Notes: generated by a model from the sequence alone, not told the origin. Shown: positions 54,301 through 61,385, numbered from the stretch's first letter. The stretch: DNA of 64,000 nucleotides from Lepas anatifera (GCA_034440635.1 JAOTON010001079.1:124001-188000), one strand, 5' to 3'. A program made the numbers and translations.

Positions 54301-56278
54301 GCGTCGTGTCCTCAAATAGTAAGTCTGAACGCTTGAATGGGTGCACAAAGCTAGCGGCTTACCCGGTGTGGCACCCTCCTCCCCGCTGACACCCGCAGCA
54401 CGCGGTGCCGCAGCTCCGGCTGGACCCACTGCAGACATACGCGGACAAACTGTGCTAGCGACAGAACATACCCAGAACATACACTTAAAACATGTGATAG
54501 CGACAGAACATACCCAGGACATACGCGAACAAACTGTGCTAGCGACAGAACATACCGAGGACATACACTTACAACGTGTGCTAGCGACAGAACATACCCA
54601 GGACATACACGAACAAACTGTGCTAGCGACAAACCGTACCCAGGACATACACAGAAAACGTGTGCTAGCGACAGAACATAGGTACCGAGGACATATACGG
54701 ACAACGTGTGCTAGCGACAGAACATGCTACAAACATACACGGACAAAGTGTGCTAGCGACAGAACATACCCAGGACATACACGGACAATGTGTGCTGGCG
54801 ACAGAACATAACAAGGACATACACGGACAACGTGTGCTAGCGACAGAACATACCCAGGACATACACGGACAATGTGTGCTGGCGACAGAACATAACAAGG
54901 GCATACACGGACAACGTGTGCTAGCGACAGAACATACCCAGGACATACACGGACAATGTGTGATAGTGACAGAACATACCAAAGACATACACGCACAACG
55001 TATGCTAGCGACAGAACATACCCAGGACATACCCGGACAACGTGTGCTGGCGACAGAGCATAACAAGGACATACACGGACAACGTGTGCTAGCGACAGAA
55101 CATAACGAGGACATACATGTACAATGTGTGCTGGCGACAGAGCATAACTAGGACATACACGGACAACGTGTGCTAGCGACAGAACATACTGCAAACACAC
55201 ACGGACTTGTGCTAGCGACAGAACATACTGCAAACATACACGGACTTGTGCTAGCGACAGAACATACTGCAAACATACACGGACAAAGTGCGCTAGCGAC
55301 ATAACATACCGAAGATATACACAGACAACGTATGCTAGCAACAGAACTTACTGAGGACATACATGAGCGATATGTGTTAGCAACAGGACACAGTAAGGAC
55401 ATACGTAAGGAAAAGTAAGGAAAATGTGTGGCAAGAGATACCCACACACCCCACATACACACTTTTACAAAGGCAAAGTTATTAGACACGGCTGTACCTC
55501 CCCCCCGGGAGATATGGAAGAGGCGTATATTGTACGCCGTCCAACTGCCCCACTGTGCCGGAAAACCGGTCTGGCAGACCACAAAACCACAAGCAGCCAC
55601 CAAATTTTGTTACTGGGGTAAATTTCTGTTCCGAACCAGCTCCCAACGGTCCTAGGACTTTTTGTTTTCCTCCACTGGGGACCGGTGTATTATTTCTGAA
55701 TACCTGAAGTCCCTTTTCGGAAATATATTTGTCCTTTGCAGAACACGATTATGAACTCCGACTAGGTATTTTGTGCAGGGCTAAGAACCAAAAGTGTCCG
55801 ATAAAGAAAACAGGAGTACCCCTTCGACTGATGAAATGTTCCCGTTGAAGCCCGTCAGTGTCTTCTTCCGTTTTTAGTTCCCAGTAAAAAAAGAGAAAAA
55901 AATAGGCTGTGCCTGGTGGGCCCCGCAGATATATAAGTACTGCATTAGTTACTCCTCACACCAAGCATACATCACAGGCCCTACTGCGACTGACACGCAC
56001 ATTCAGAAGCGGGGGCCCTGTCATCTCAACCATTTGTGGTCCGCCCCAGCTACAGAGGGCGACACACTCACGGCGGGAGTTGTCTCCAGACACCGGATGC
56101 GCGTGCAGGCTCGCCAGTTGCCGCTCCCCGTAGGCGGCGCTCTCCTCGTCTGTCCCGTAGCCGGCGAAGGCGGCCTCCAAGCCAGCACTCTGCTCAGAGA
56201 CCAGCTCTGCCTCCCCCGTCTCTATCTGAAGCGGACAGAAAAGTATCTTGTGAACAAATAGCTCTCTCTCTCTCTCTG

Positions 56279-56323
<45 letters not shown>

Positions 56324-56458
56324 TCCTCCCTCCCTCTCCTCCCCCTCCCTCCTCCCTCCCTCCCCTCCCTCCTCCTCCTCCCTCCCTCCTCCTCCCTCCC
56401 TCCTCCCTCCTCCCTCCCTCCCTCCCTCCCTCCCTCCCTCCCTCTCTCTCTCTCTCTC

Positions 56459-56541
<83 letters not shown>

Positions 56542-59500
56542 CCTCCTCACCTTGACTGGCGCCATTTCAAGGGCTGGCGACACAGCTGTTCGTAGAGGCA
56601 CACTATTGGCGGGAGCGGAGCTGGCGCCATCTTCTCGCACCATTTCATCGGCGGCTGCCTCTCGCGCCCCGTGTAGCACCGCACTAGCCGAACATAACAA
56701 GCTTCTATTACCACCAATTCTAGTCCACTCCACATCCTATCCGTCACATCACCGTCCTACATCGTCGTCACATCCTCCTCTACATCCTATCTCATGATTC
56801 GATCACGTCACGACGTCGCAGGGAGCAAGTGAACAAATAAAATACTGAGATGGGCGAACAAACGGGCACCGGGAGGACGCAAACAAGGAAAGTACAGATA
56901 TTTATAAAGGTGTAGCATAAACGAAGGATAAAAACCTGCAACCTAGTTATAAGCCCTGAACTGAAATTATGGAGCCGAGAGAAATCAATGATTACTAAGA
57001 GACAGAAGACTTCCTCGCGTTTAAAGTTTAAGAGGCACAGTCAGTCGTTATTTACTCGCACGTTGCCAAGGTAACGTGAACATGTTTTTGACTAAAATAA
57101 AAGGTCACCTTAACATATTTTTCACCCGAATAAATCAACAGCTGATTGTGCTAGCTTTGCTTTTATATCTAAAAACTATGCAAAAAAGAAAGAAAAGGGG
57201 CATTCTCCACGTGAGCTTGTGCAGCTAAATAGCTTATACTCCAGCTGAATTTGTTCATTGACTTTAAAGAAAGACACGCGAAAAAATATTATTGGCTAGA
57301 TCAAAGAGTCACAAAAGTTGTTTCAGAAGTCCCATTCTCATTTTGGCGAATTCGGCCCGCAAATGCCTTAAAATTGCTCTCGAAGTCAACATTTCTAGAC
57401 GACTTTACCGGTACACCTCTTATCGATGTATGTAAATGACGTACCCCGGCTAAGGCTATCAAATTCTCTAAAAAAGCGATCCAATTTTTCCTAAGCAGTG
57501 ACTTGAAAGTTTAAAACCATTAAATAAAAAGTTATTTTAAAGAAACTACAGCCAAAAATAATATTAAAACAAAAATATAGGACTTCTAAGAAATCACAAT
57601 TGACCAATCAGAACGTACAACCACCTCATAGGGGGTCACGTGACCTTTCTGACGCAAAGGTTTCGTCATCCTGGGGCTAAAGCAGAAAACGACTCAAGAC
57701 CCGAGGTACGAAACGGCTGAAGACGTGAGTAATTATATTTTTTCGTTTCTGGGGCAAAGTAATTCATTTTTGTATTTTTAAAGGCTTTGCAAAAATTAAT
57801 TCAAATACAAATACAGGAGAACAAACATTTTTATTACAAAAAACATTACTTTTCAACTTTAAATAGTTTTCGAAAAGTAAGTGATGGGTGAAGGTTTCAG
57901 CATTTTATCGGAACTGTTAACCTATTTCGATAATAAGTGAGTGGCCTCCCAAAATTTTGCCGCCGACACAAAAATAATTGACAGTTTCGTAATCGGGATT
58001 TTCCAATAGCAAGAAACCACAATAATAATTTTTTCGCGTATCTCCCTTTAAGCTATGAAAGGTCATCTAGTGGACTGCAGTACCATCCAACACCCACAGC
58101 GTCTTCTTAAATACAAACTAGCGACCATTTTGAATCTCAGCCCCCTCCCCCCAGCCGTTCGGATGGATTCGCACTTATTGGGGCCACGTGGCTTCCCAGT
58201 CACGAATTTCTGTACACCTGTTTCCCCTTTGCAATGAATACCTAGCCCATTGCAGATGACTGTTATGACCCTGTAACTGGGTTTGTTGCCTGAAACAGAA
58301 AATGCCTCAAAGAAAAAAAAACGAGAGCACCCTGTCGAGTATACAAATCTACTCCTTTAAGCCATCCGCCAGCCCTTTTCCTTCTCTGATCACCATTAAA
58401 TCTCCAGACTGGCTCCCACCTGGCAGAGCCGGCGGGAGAGCTGCGGCGCCCGGAGCCACCGACTGGCTCCGGCTCCCCATCTGGCAGAGCCGGGAGGAGA
58501 GCTGCGAAGGCCGGAGCCACCGGCCAGCTCCGGCCCGGAGGTGCGACGACGTTTGGGCGCCGGCGGAGGCGAATCGTGTCGCACAGACCCCTGCTCTGGC
58601 CCGGGAGAGCAGGGCGCCTGCCAAACACACCGCCACACGAGTCATTCCAAAGTCACAGACGACAGGAGCCCTGTTCCAGCTGTCAGCACAGTTTTGTCAG
58701 TACCAATCAGCACCAACCCAGGGAACTGGTCCCAGAGGTTTTACGGGCTAACGGCCTGCTATTGTGCTGCTGGGAAACGAGCAATAGCACGACAGCGGCA
58801 GTCCACTATTTTGTGATTGGTAGATCACTATATATATATTTTTATAAACTTGGTTCAAGTTGTTCCTAGTACAGCTGCCGAAGTTGGAGTTTCACTAAAG
58901 TCATCAAGGGACTTGTCACGGAGACCCCGACCCCACCACCCGAACGAGCAACTCCCTCAATGGAGGCTTAATTTAGAAGCCAAAGTTTAACGTCCCACAA
59001 AGCACAGGGACGGCCGCCCCACTCACGTCACCCTCTCACGAGTCAGTTGCCAGCCGACCTACGTCGGGTAAACTATTTAGCGCCGGAGCGCTTCAGGGGA
59101 ACCAATCCCAAGCCTGGACATGCACTGCCACTGCATGCTTCTTAGCAGCGGGCCGGAGCCCAACGCTCTACCAACTGAGCTACCGGGGCGGCTCAGTTGG
59201 TATTATGTTTCATTTTCGTTTGTATAGCACATACTGGAGGCAGTTGTGGCGCTGATCTGTGCCGACAGGCAGAACAGGGCTAGGGATAGTCAGGTTCTAA
59301 AGGTTTCCAAAGTATTCTGAAGGTGACACGCTGCCGCAGATTTCAGATAGAAAATACCGGGTCTTAAAACAGTCACTTTTAACGAACTCGATGCGGTTAT
59401 TTTCCTTCTACGCCGGCTCAAAAACACCCAACTCCCCGTAGGCTCAAGCTGTAAAATGCCTCCGACGTGATGAACCTGACATCAGCGCTTCACGTTGGCA

Positions 59501-61385
59501 GGCAACTTGAACAGGGGTCATTCCACGTCAAATACATCACGCAATGACATTTCCGTATCCGACGGGGTTTATTAAAGGGTTCATTGTTAATAAATTTTTC
59601 TTTAAAAAGAAATGGCAAAGGAAACAAATTCAAGGAGTATTGGGTTGGGGGACGCCTGCCACGCACTGCATACCACGCTGACTTGGTATATACAAAAAGG
59701 AGACTACGCTTTTCCTTTTACGTGTTCTTAAACAACGAGTTCTCAATTTCCGTGGAAGTTTTTAATTTGAAGCAGACAAAAGGGATAAGAAGACGTTCGA
59801 CTTTGGCTTACTAAGTCAAGGGTCAGGTGAGGATCAAATCAAGTTGTAAAAGGGCATCTTGGCACAGTCAGAGGATGGTCCAACGTTTGGTATTGGATGT
59901 ACCAAAAACTGTTGCCAAATCTATCATAATAACGTACATATATATGTTCAATTAAACACGGAGGCGCCGTTGTTATGGTGTTATGTTTAGGTGATGATGT
60001 TACACATGGTGCAGGCAAGGTAGCAATTTTCGTGGTTAGTGGTTAGCGCCCTCATTCCCCACCGGCCGACCCGGGTTCAAGGCCCAGCGGATTTCCTGTA
60101 CAAGAAGCAATCTGGCTCCCGAGAAACCCCTCCAACAGGGAAAGAGTTGACGACGCCATATGACGCTGGCAGTTGGTGCGTCGATAAGCCCCAACAATTA
60201 TATTCATTGTTACTTGATTGAAGACAAGTTGGCCAAGTCTCGTCACATTTCATGGCCTCTATATATGAACTTATGGATTAGTGGAGCATGAAAATCCTTA
60301 TGTGATGGTGTCACGCATGCTGTAGGCAAGGTAGCAATTTTGGTACAAATCAGACGGGGTGAGGCATTTTCTTGACTGATTTAACGCAGAATGACTCGCA
60401 TGCATTTCAGGTCAGGACAGACTTTTCAGCACAACACCGCATCACATACCGATGATGAACCGTCCCGTCTGATACAGTACATCAGCGCTGCTACAGTGCA
60501 CTAGGGTGACACCCTGGATCTAGAGAAATACTCCTAAAGCACCACAACCTACCCTATCCTCGTCGCCGCTGAGGCCGCGGATCTGCAGCATCTCCGCCGT
60601 CTTGATGAAGCTGGCCAGCTGGCTCTGCGCCACGTTCACGCTGCCCTTGTACATGAACTCCACAATGGCTTGTAGGTCGGCGGCTGCCGTGTCCTTCAAA
60701 AATATCGCCATCTGCTGGCCCTGAGCCTCCTGAAAACAGAGGTAACCTGCTAACGAATGGGCATGTTCTGCCGCAAAGGCGAACTCTACCACAGAAGCAT
60801 CCTCAAGCAAAAACGCACGCTTTGAAGCAACCACATCAGCTAAACCGAGCCTAGTATATCCCATCTTTCCAGCATGCAAGACATCCAACCTGACGAGTCC
60901 CTCTATCTGCCACAGTACTCCGTTGACGCCGGTGCATAGGCGCAGAAACTTTTCCAAGTTGGGGGGGGGGCAAAAGTTGTCACCCCTGGTGGGGTCAACT
61001 ATTATTAGGCCTATCACTTGATCTCTTAACAGAAAAGGTTCGGAATTGGCTCAAAGTTGGGAGTACTGCCCCCCTCCAGTTAGAAAGTTGGGGGGAACAC
61101 CACCTCCTGTCCGAAAGCTGGGCGGGGCGCCGCCCCTCTCCCTCCTGTTCTTGCGCACATGCGCCGGTGGCCCGGTTGAGCCCAACCCACAGCGGCAGTC
61201 ACCTTGAGCAGGTCTCGGAAGTAGGGGCTACATGCGGAGAGGACCAGACGGTGGGCGCCGACCCTGCGGCCCTCGCAGCAGATCGTCACGTCCGTCAGCT
61301 CGCCGTCTCGTCGCAGACGATCGAACGCTGCGGTGACACTCCTCTGGAAGTCGTCCCAGCGCAGACAAAACTGCTGCCTGTCCAT
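27137..61385 (-). CDS. BTB zinc-finger transcription factor gene (lola/tramtrack type) with two alternative C2H2 tails
   Basis: Gene-level entry for seven exons on the minus strand. BTB exons 61203-61385 ([13 protein letters not shown]) and 60553-60729 give a 120-residue head with the motifs of the tramtrack-group BTB, a dimerisation domain. Then come a basic/proline linker candidate (58420-58590), an acidic linker (56072-56225), a short Ala/Gly linker (54363-54428), and one of two last exons. Each last exon encodes two C2H2 fingers with identical spacing: C-x2-C-x12-H-x3-H, then C-x2-C-x12-H-x4-H. Both tails start in phase 1 after the phase-1 donor at 54363. By analogy with lola, tramtrack and Broad, the isoforms would be nuclear regulators sharing a BTB head but differing in DNA target. 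The gene is convergent with the aminopeptidase. Exon phases agree throughout. No transcript evidence; the orthologue cannot be named from this. Confidence 0.85.
27505..27735. repeat. AGTCAGAGTC-type short tandem repeat beside finger exon B
   Basis: Imperfect repeats of CAGAGTCAGGGTCAAAGT and GAGCCAGAGAGTCAG start about 10 bases from the acceptor of exon B, on its intron side. Confidence 0.85.
27775..28022. mobile_element. hAT-like MITE
   Basis: Ends CATAGGCGGATCCAG and CTGGATCCGCCTATG are perfect inverted repeats. Perfect 8-bp target duplication TCAGGAGC. Confidence 0.92.
28023..29369. other. Intron, nothing certain
   Basis: 28430-28530 repeats GCGGTAGC/AAAGCGGTTT motifs. A minus-strand frame at 28659-28871 ([15 protein letters not shown], then LEDVVHKM) vaguely resembles a LINE reverse-transcriptase palm segment, but I would not rely on it. 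Confidence 0.35.
29370..29521. mobile_element. hAT-like MITE, diverged
   Basis: Ends CAGTGGCAGATACAAG and CTTGATCCGCCACTG. Flanking 8-mers GGTCGAAT/GGTTAAGT match only partly. Recognised mainly by its family ends. Confidence 0.65.
29641..30085. mobile_element. TTAAAGGGAATGTGGCACCT TIR element, copy 1
   Basis: Inverted ends TTAAAGGGAATGTGGCACCT and GGTGGCACATTACCTTTAA. Interior includes TGACGACATATGCTGACGTC and GAGATAGCCAAATTGTAAAG. Copies of the same interior lie at 37769-38222 and 48366-49315. Non-autonomous, no coding capacity. Confidence 0.88.
30182..31040. mobile_element. 859-bp TIR element with perfect 26-bp ends
   Basis: The left end AGGGGAGAGGGTGGTAAGAC... is repeated as exact reverse complement at 31015-31040. 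The interior contains a small hairpin with GTCTTACCCCACC (30863 region). No transposase. No clear target duplication. Confidence 0.85.
31041..31712. other. Intron, nothing recognised
   Basis: AT-rich with no coding signal. Confidence 0.4.
31713..32029. repeat. Three (TA)n microsatellite blocks
   Basis: Pure TA runs at about 31713-31772, 31874-31929 and 31968-32029, separated by AT-rich unique sequence. Tyr/Ile frames through them are artefacts. Confidence 0.97.
32030..32790. other. Putative 3' flank of finger exon A
   Basis: No gene seen. A minus-strand AATAAA occurs at about 32307, roughly 650 bases after the exon A stop; whether it is used is unknown. Confidence 0.35.
32791..32990. repeat. 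About 65-bp tandem triplication including the end of finger exon A
   Basis: Units begin AAACCACGTGACTTGTCAC (32794), AAACCACGTGACTTAATGC (32860) and AAACCAAATGACTTGACGC (32925). Each contains a CCCA(A/C)(A/G)TTTTGTGCCT-like segment. The third unit includes the minus-strand stop codon of exon A (32959-32961). Confidence 0.8.
32959..33323 (-). CDS. Alternative last exon A: C2H2 finger pair
   Basis: Acceptor GCCCGCAG. Two bases complete a codon, then [19 protein letters not shown]..., 120 residues and a stop. Finger 1: [20 protein letters not shown] then H. Finger 2: [20 protein letters not shown] then SH. A tail with [18 protein letters not shown] and a Ser/Thr-rich end follows. Geometry is identical to exon B, and so is the splice phase. 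The acceptor and first finger codons are repeated upstream. Confidence 0.92.
33298..33462 (-). repeat. 60-bp tandem copies of acceptor plus finger-exon start, about three units
   Basis: On the minus strand, CAG|GAGGTGGCGGCAGGAACGTG is the true boundary. Upstream copies read CAG|GAGGCTGCGGCAGGACGTG and CAG|GAGGCGCCGGCAGCAACGT. The outermost copy still encodes NVCDMC in the right phase. All three keep AG and the start of the first finger. Confidence 0.92.
33515..34560 (+). pseudogene. Degenerate LINE reverse transcriptase region
   Basis: Plus-strand fragments [26 protein letters not shown]-like [31 protein letters not shown] and later [19 protein letters not shown], broken by stops. They follow the order of a Jockey/CR1-type reverse transcriptase (VDIxKAFDxVxH, SGVPQGSVLGP, LFxIYINDLP). 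YxDD is lost. It lies just upstream (intron side) of finger exon A. Confidence 0.65.
34561..35451. other. Intron, unassigned open frame
   Basis: A 149-codon minus-strand frame (34837-35286, [12 protein letters not shown] to FSSYRLNS) contains a hydrophobic segment [13 protein letters not shown] and many Cys. No family recognised; it could be chance. Confidence 0.25.
35452..35870 (-). other. GC-rich island, possible linker exon
   Basis: Clearly more GC-rich than its surroundings and open on the minus strand in more than one frame. One frame reads [17 protein letters not shown], similar in style to basic linkers of BTB zinc-finger proteins; another gives the 126-residue frame starting [13 protein letters not shown] found no donor in the phase needed to join 54363 to either finger exon. 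It could instead be a promoter island. Confidence 0.3.
35871..36591. other. Intron, nothing recognised
   Basis: No coding signal supported. Confidence 0.35.
36592..36784. mobile_element. hAT-like MITE, sister of the 25656 copy
   Basis: Interior GGAGCAACTTTTGAAGG and GGGGGCCAAAATATACTA matches 25656-25854. Ends ATTGGCAGGTCCAG and TTGGATCCGCCAGTG. Target duplication not clear. Confidence 0.75.
36857..37644. mobile_element. TIR element rich in AGGTCA half-sites
   Basis: Inverted ends TGACGGGGAGCGAGC and CCCGCTCCCCGTCA. The interior holds many RGGTCA/TGACCY hexamers, e.g. GGTCATCTCAGGTCAGGTCA near 36992, CATCAGGTCAGGTCAAATG near 37322. No coding capacity. A different element with similar interior lies at 45709-46721. 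Confidence 0.75.
37769..38222. mobile_element. TTAAAGGGAATGTGGCACCT element, copy 2 (diverged)
   Basis: Interior matches copy 1 at 29641 (TTTTAACTGAGATAGCCAAG, GACGACATGCTGACGTCACG). Right end AAGGTGCCACATCCCCTTAA. The left end is degraded. Confidence 0.8.
38223..38485. other. Intron before the retrotransposon, nothing recognised
   Basis: Non-coding. Confidence 0.5.
38486..38770 (+). repeat. 5' LTR
   Basis: Starts TGTAGTGTTCTGAAGG, ends GCAGACACTACA. Length 285, the same as the 3' copy. Confidence 0.95.
38780..38795 (+). other. Probable tRNA primer-binding site
   Basis: TTGGCGACCAGGAAT lies about 10 bases after the LTR. A TGG start is expected from the CCA end of a tRNA primer; TGGCGACC resembles arginine-type primer sites. 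Which tRNA is inference. Confidence 0.5.
38829..39038 (+). pseudogene. Retroelement gag, first part
   Basis: Starts [15 protein letters not shown] and ends at TAG in frame after CPASG. The reading continues in another frame from 39020, so a base is missing or the frame changes at the GGGG run near 39025. Gives the N-terminal part of the capsid protein. Confidence 0.8.
39020..39922 (+). pseudogene. Retroelement gag C-terminal part with zinc knuckles and protease start
   Basis: 300 codons. Helical capsid region ([17 protein letters not shown]), then two knuckles: [16 protein letters not shown] and [14 protein letters not shown] (second is canonical CX2CX4HX4C). Next comes an aspartic-protease start with [12 protein letters not shown] (active Asp in DTG). 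The frame is lost at the GGGGG run near 39840, and the last ~25 codons before the stop are out of frame. Confidence 0.88.
39847..42144 (+). pseudogene. Retroelement pol: reverse transcriptase, RNase H, integrase
   Basis: 765 codons. Reverse transcriptase with YLDDIIIFG near residue 232, RNase H starting [14 protein letters not shown] near 378, integrase zinc-binding HDGHQG...CTVCDAC (about 598-635), and integrase core Asp residues in GIDFIGPL (about 662) and VSDNGTAF (about 722). The frame breaks at a G run near 42108, before the third catalytic acidic residue. All enzymatic motifs up to there look intact. Confidence 0.93.
42138..42962 (+). pseudogene. Retroelement integrase C-terminal part
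   Basis: 274 codons continuing the integrase core ([20 protein letters not shown], a standard Ty3/gypsy signature) and the C-terminal domain ([13 protein letters not shown]), then a Pro/Ser/Gly-rich tail ending [10 protein letters not shown]. Separated from pol by one frame change. Confidence 0.9.
43160..43173 (+). other. Polypurine tract
   Basis: GAAGGGAGGGAGAA immediately before the 3' LTR, as expected for the plus-strand primer. Confidence 0.85.
43174..43458 (+). repeat. 3' LTR
   Basis: 285 bp, TG...CA ends. One base differs from the 5' LTR by eye. Confidence 0.95.
43459..44887. other. Intron, nothing recognised
   Basis: Non-coding. Contains short GTGACGTCACATG-type segments. No gene seen. 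Confidence 0.4.
44888..45143. repeat. Near-perfect 256-bp hairpin
   Basis: 44888-44998 (TTTCGTAGGATCTCGTTCGG...GGGGGATAAAA) is followed by its reverse complement at 45010-45143 with a loop of about 10 bases and a few mismatches and indels. It could be a small foldback element. Confidence 0.92.
45144..45554. other. Intron, nothing recognised
   Basis: Non-coding. Confidence 0.4.
45555..45620. repeat. (TA)n microsatellite
   Basis: About 32 TA units. Confidence 0.97.
45709..46721. mobile_element. TIR element with AGGTCA-rich interior
   Basis: Ends AACACGCGCCCCTC and GGGCGCGTGTT, plus subterminal GGGGCGAAATTCGCCCC and GAGGGGCGAAAAACGGCC. Interior holds AGGTCAGGTCATCTCAGGTC (45842) and many further RGGTCA hexamers. 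Non-autonomous. Confidence 0.72.
46722..48365. other. Intron; GC-rich patch at 47450-47690
   Basis: No gene recognised. 47450-47690 is GC-rich; a minus-strand frame there reads [17 protein letters not shown], reminiscent of a nuclear-localisation linker. I could not find matching splice sites in phase. The rest is AT-rich. Confidence 0.3.
48366..49315. mobile_element. TTAAAGGGAATGTGGCACCT element, copy 3, split by a LINE fragment
   Basis: Left end TTAAAGGGAATGTGGCAAC, right end AAGGTGCCACATTCCCTTTA. Interior matches copy 1 but is interrupted between GGTAGTGGTTGC (about 48634) and GCAGATCATGACATAAT (about 49120) by about 485 foreign bases. Confidence 0.88.
48636..49118 (-). pseudogene. 3' fragment of a non-LTR retrotransposon
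   Basis: Minus-strand frame [51 protein letters not shown]. The pattern LxRLRIGHTxxTHSxLL...PPxCxxCGxxLxVxHxLxxC is the C terminus of ORF2 in Jockey/I-like LINEs. The fragment ends in the element's 3' region. It is 5'-truncated, as expected for LINE insertion, and nested in the TIR element. Confidence 0.82.
49316..51330. other. Intron, nothing certain
   Basis: 49950-50120 resembles a decayed CCCCTGACAC-ended MITE. A short tandem duplication (GACTGTCATTGGGAAACATGCCGGA-type, two copies) lies near 50320-50395. No gene seen. Confidence 0.35.
51331..51364. repeat. (TA)n microsatellite
   Basis: About 17 TA units. Confidence 0.95.
51803..51974. mobile_element. hAT-like MITE, sister of the 1379 copy
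   Basis: Ends CAGGGGCGTAGCCAGG and TTGGCTATGCCCCTG. Flanks AAGGCATC/ATGGCATC (7 of 8). Confidence 0.88.
52154..52830. mobile_element. TTAAAGGGAATGTGGCACCT element, different interior
   Basis: Ends TTAAAGGGAATGTGGCACCT and AAGGTGCCACATTCCCTTTAA. The interior (CTGTGGTGGTTTTAGGGTC, GTGGTGTCAAATCGACACATG) does not match copies 1-3, so it is a second subfamily sharing ends. No coding capacity. Confidence 0.85.
52831..53050. other. Intron, nothing recognised
   Basis: Non-coding. Confidence 0.4.
53055..53250 (-). mobile_element. tRNA-derived SINE-like sequence
   Basis: On the minus strand, GGGTGGTCAAGTGGTTTCGT (A-box like TGGTCAAGTGG) and GTGAGTTCAATCCCCACGAC (B-box like AGTTCAATCCC) are spaced as in a Ser/Leu-type tRNA. 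An unrelated body follows. The cloverleaf does not fold cleanly, so it is not called a tRNA gene. Confidence 0.6.
53251..54362. other. Intron, nothing recognised
   Basis: Lys-rich and Ser-rich chance frames only. Confidence 0.35.
54363..54428 (-). CDS. BTB zinc-finger gene, short Ala/Gly linker exon
   Basis: 66 bases: acceptor TATGTCTGCAG, two bases complete Leu, then 21 codons [20 protein letters not shown] to P plus one base; donor CGG|GTAAGC. Phase 1 in and phase 1 out match the upstream linker (56072) and both finger exons. Small and without a domain, so support is phase, GC content and splice-site quality. The repeat array abuts its acceptor. Confidence 0.65.
54429..55370. repeat. 42-bp minisatellite abutting a splice acceptor, about 22 copies
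   Basis: Unit GACAACGTGTGCTAGCGACA plus GAACATACCCAGGACATACACG, with 39-bp variants. On the minus strand the array ends ...GTTTGTCCGCGTATGTCTGCAG at the exon of 54363-54428; three distal units carry TATGTTTGCAG. Long open frames on both strands arise because 42 is a multiple of three. Confidence 0.93.
55371..56071. other. Intron, nothing recognised
   Basis: No coding signal. Confidence 0.4.
56072..56225 (-). CDS. BTB zinc-finger gene, acidic linker exon
   Basis: Acceptor CCGCTTCAG, 51 codons [15 protein letters not shown] to SGDNSR plus one base; donor CGCC|GTGAGT. Acidic, no fold recognised, as usual between BTB and fingers. Phase 0 start fits the BTB exon end; phase 1 end fits the next exon. 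Confidence 0.78.
56261..56541. repeat. CT/CCT microsatellite, about 280 bp
   Basis: (CT)n with a central CCT/CCCT block. On the gene's strand it is a GA tract starting about 35 bases upstream of the acceptor at 56225. Ser/Leu and Arg/Glu frames through it are artefacts. Confidence 0.97.
56542..58419. other. Intron, nothing recognised
   Basis: 56560-56800 is moderately GC-rich; the rest is AT-rich. No exon could be supported. Confidence 0.4.
58420..58590 (-). CDS. Candidate cassette exon with basic nuclear-localisation stretch
   Basis: Acceptor GCCAGAGCAG, 57 codons beginning [20 protein letters not shown] and ending LSRRLCQ; donor CAG|GTGGGA. Phase 0 in and out, so it can be included or skipped between 60553 and 56225. 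PAPKRRRTS resembles a monopartite nuclear-localisation signal. The second half is a tandem duplication of about 54-61 bases, the first copy of which ends in a dead donor (CAG|ATGGGG). Exon status is inferred from phase and composition. Confidence 0.55.
58591..58940. other. Intron, nothing recognised
   Basis: Contains a dispersed AGCTGTCAGCACAGTTTTGT segment shared with 23932. Confidence 0.4.
58970..59192 (-). mobile_element. tRNA-derived SINE-like sequence
   Basis: Minus strand GGTAGCTCAGTTGGTAGAGC is a perfect pol III A-box region; about 70 bases on, a B-box-like GATTGGTTCCCC is degenerate. An unrelated body follows. The spacing is too long and the acceptor stem does not pair, so this is SINE-like rather than a tRNA gene. 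Confidence 0.65.
59193..60027. other. Intron, nothing recognised
   Basis: Non-coding. Confidence 0.4.
60028..60240 (+). mobile_element. tRNA-derived SINE-like sequence
   Basis: TGGTTAGTGGTTAGCGCC (A-box) and GGGTTCAAGGCCC (B-box, 60073-60085) in tRNA-like spacing, followed by an unrelated body. The segment CAAGGTAGCAATTTT at its left also occurs at about 60320-60350 to its right. Confidence 0.65.
60241..60552. other. Intron, nothing recognised
   Basis: Non-coding. Confidence 0.4.
60553..60729 (-). CDS. BTB zinc-finger gene, BTB exon 2
   Basis: Acceptor CTGTTTTCAG, 59 codons [13 protein letters not shown] to SGDEDR, phase 0 both ends; donor AGG|GTAGGT. Contains [15 protein letters not shown] and [18 protein letters not shown], the second half of the BTB fold as in tramtrack-group proteins (FMYxGEVNV...TAExLxIxGL). 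Confidence 0.95.
60730..61202. other. Intron between BTB exons; MITE-like G-rich patch
   Basis: 60930-61135 is rich in GTTGGGGGG and GCCCCCC and may be a decayed MITE. No gene. Confidence 0.4.
61203..61385 (-). CDS. BTB zinc-finger gene, BTB exon 1 with start codon
   Basis: 61 codons [17 protein letters not shown] to YFRDLLK; donor [19 protein letters not shown] is the diagnostic start of tramtrack-group BTB domains, and the conserved [19 protein letters not shown] boxes follow. The acceptor CTCTGCCGCAG lies three bases before the ATG (ACGATGG), so the 5' UTR is spliced and its upstream exon lies beyond the window. Confidence 0.95.

Noticed and set aside
54727..55341. 204-residue minus-strand repeat protein ([14 protein letters not shown] units) and its plus-strand counterpart
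   Set aside because: Product of a 42-bp minisatellite, open in several frames on both strands. No domain and no start context.
56036..56797. 253-residue Ser/Leu-rich protein and antisense Arg/Glu-rich protein
   Set aside because: Generated by the CT/GA microsatellite. Only the 56072-56225 part is an exon, in a different frame.
59095..59192. tRNA gene
   Set aside because: Perfect A-box, but the B-box is degenerate, spacing is too long and no acceptor stem forms. Treated as SINE-like. The same reasoning applies to 53055-53250 and 60028-60240.
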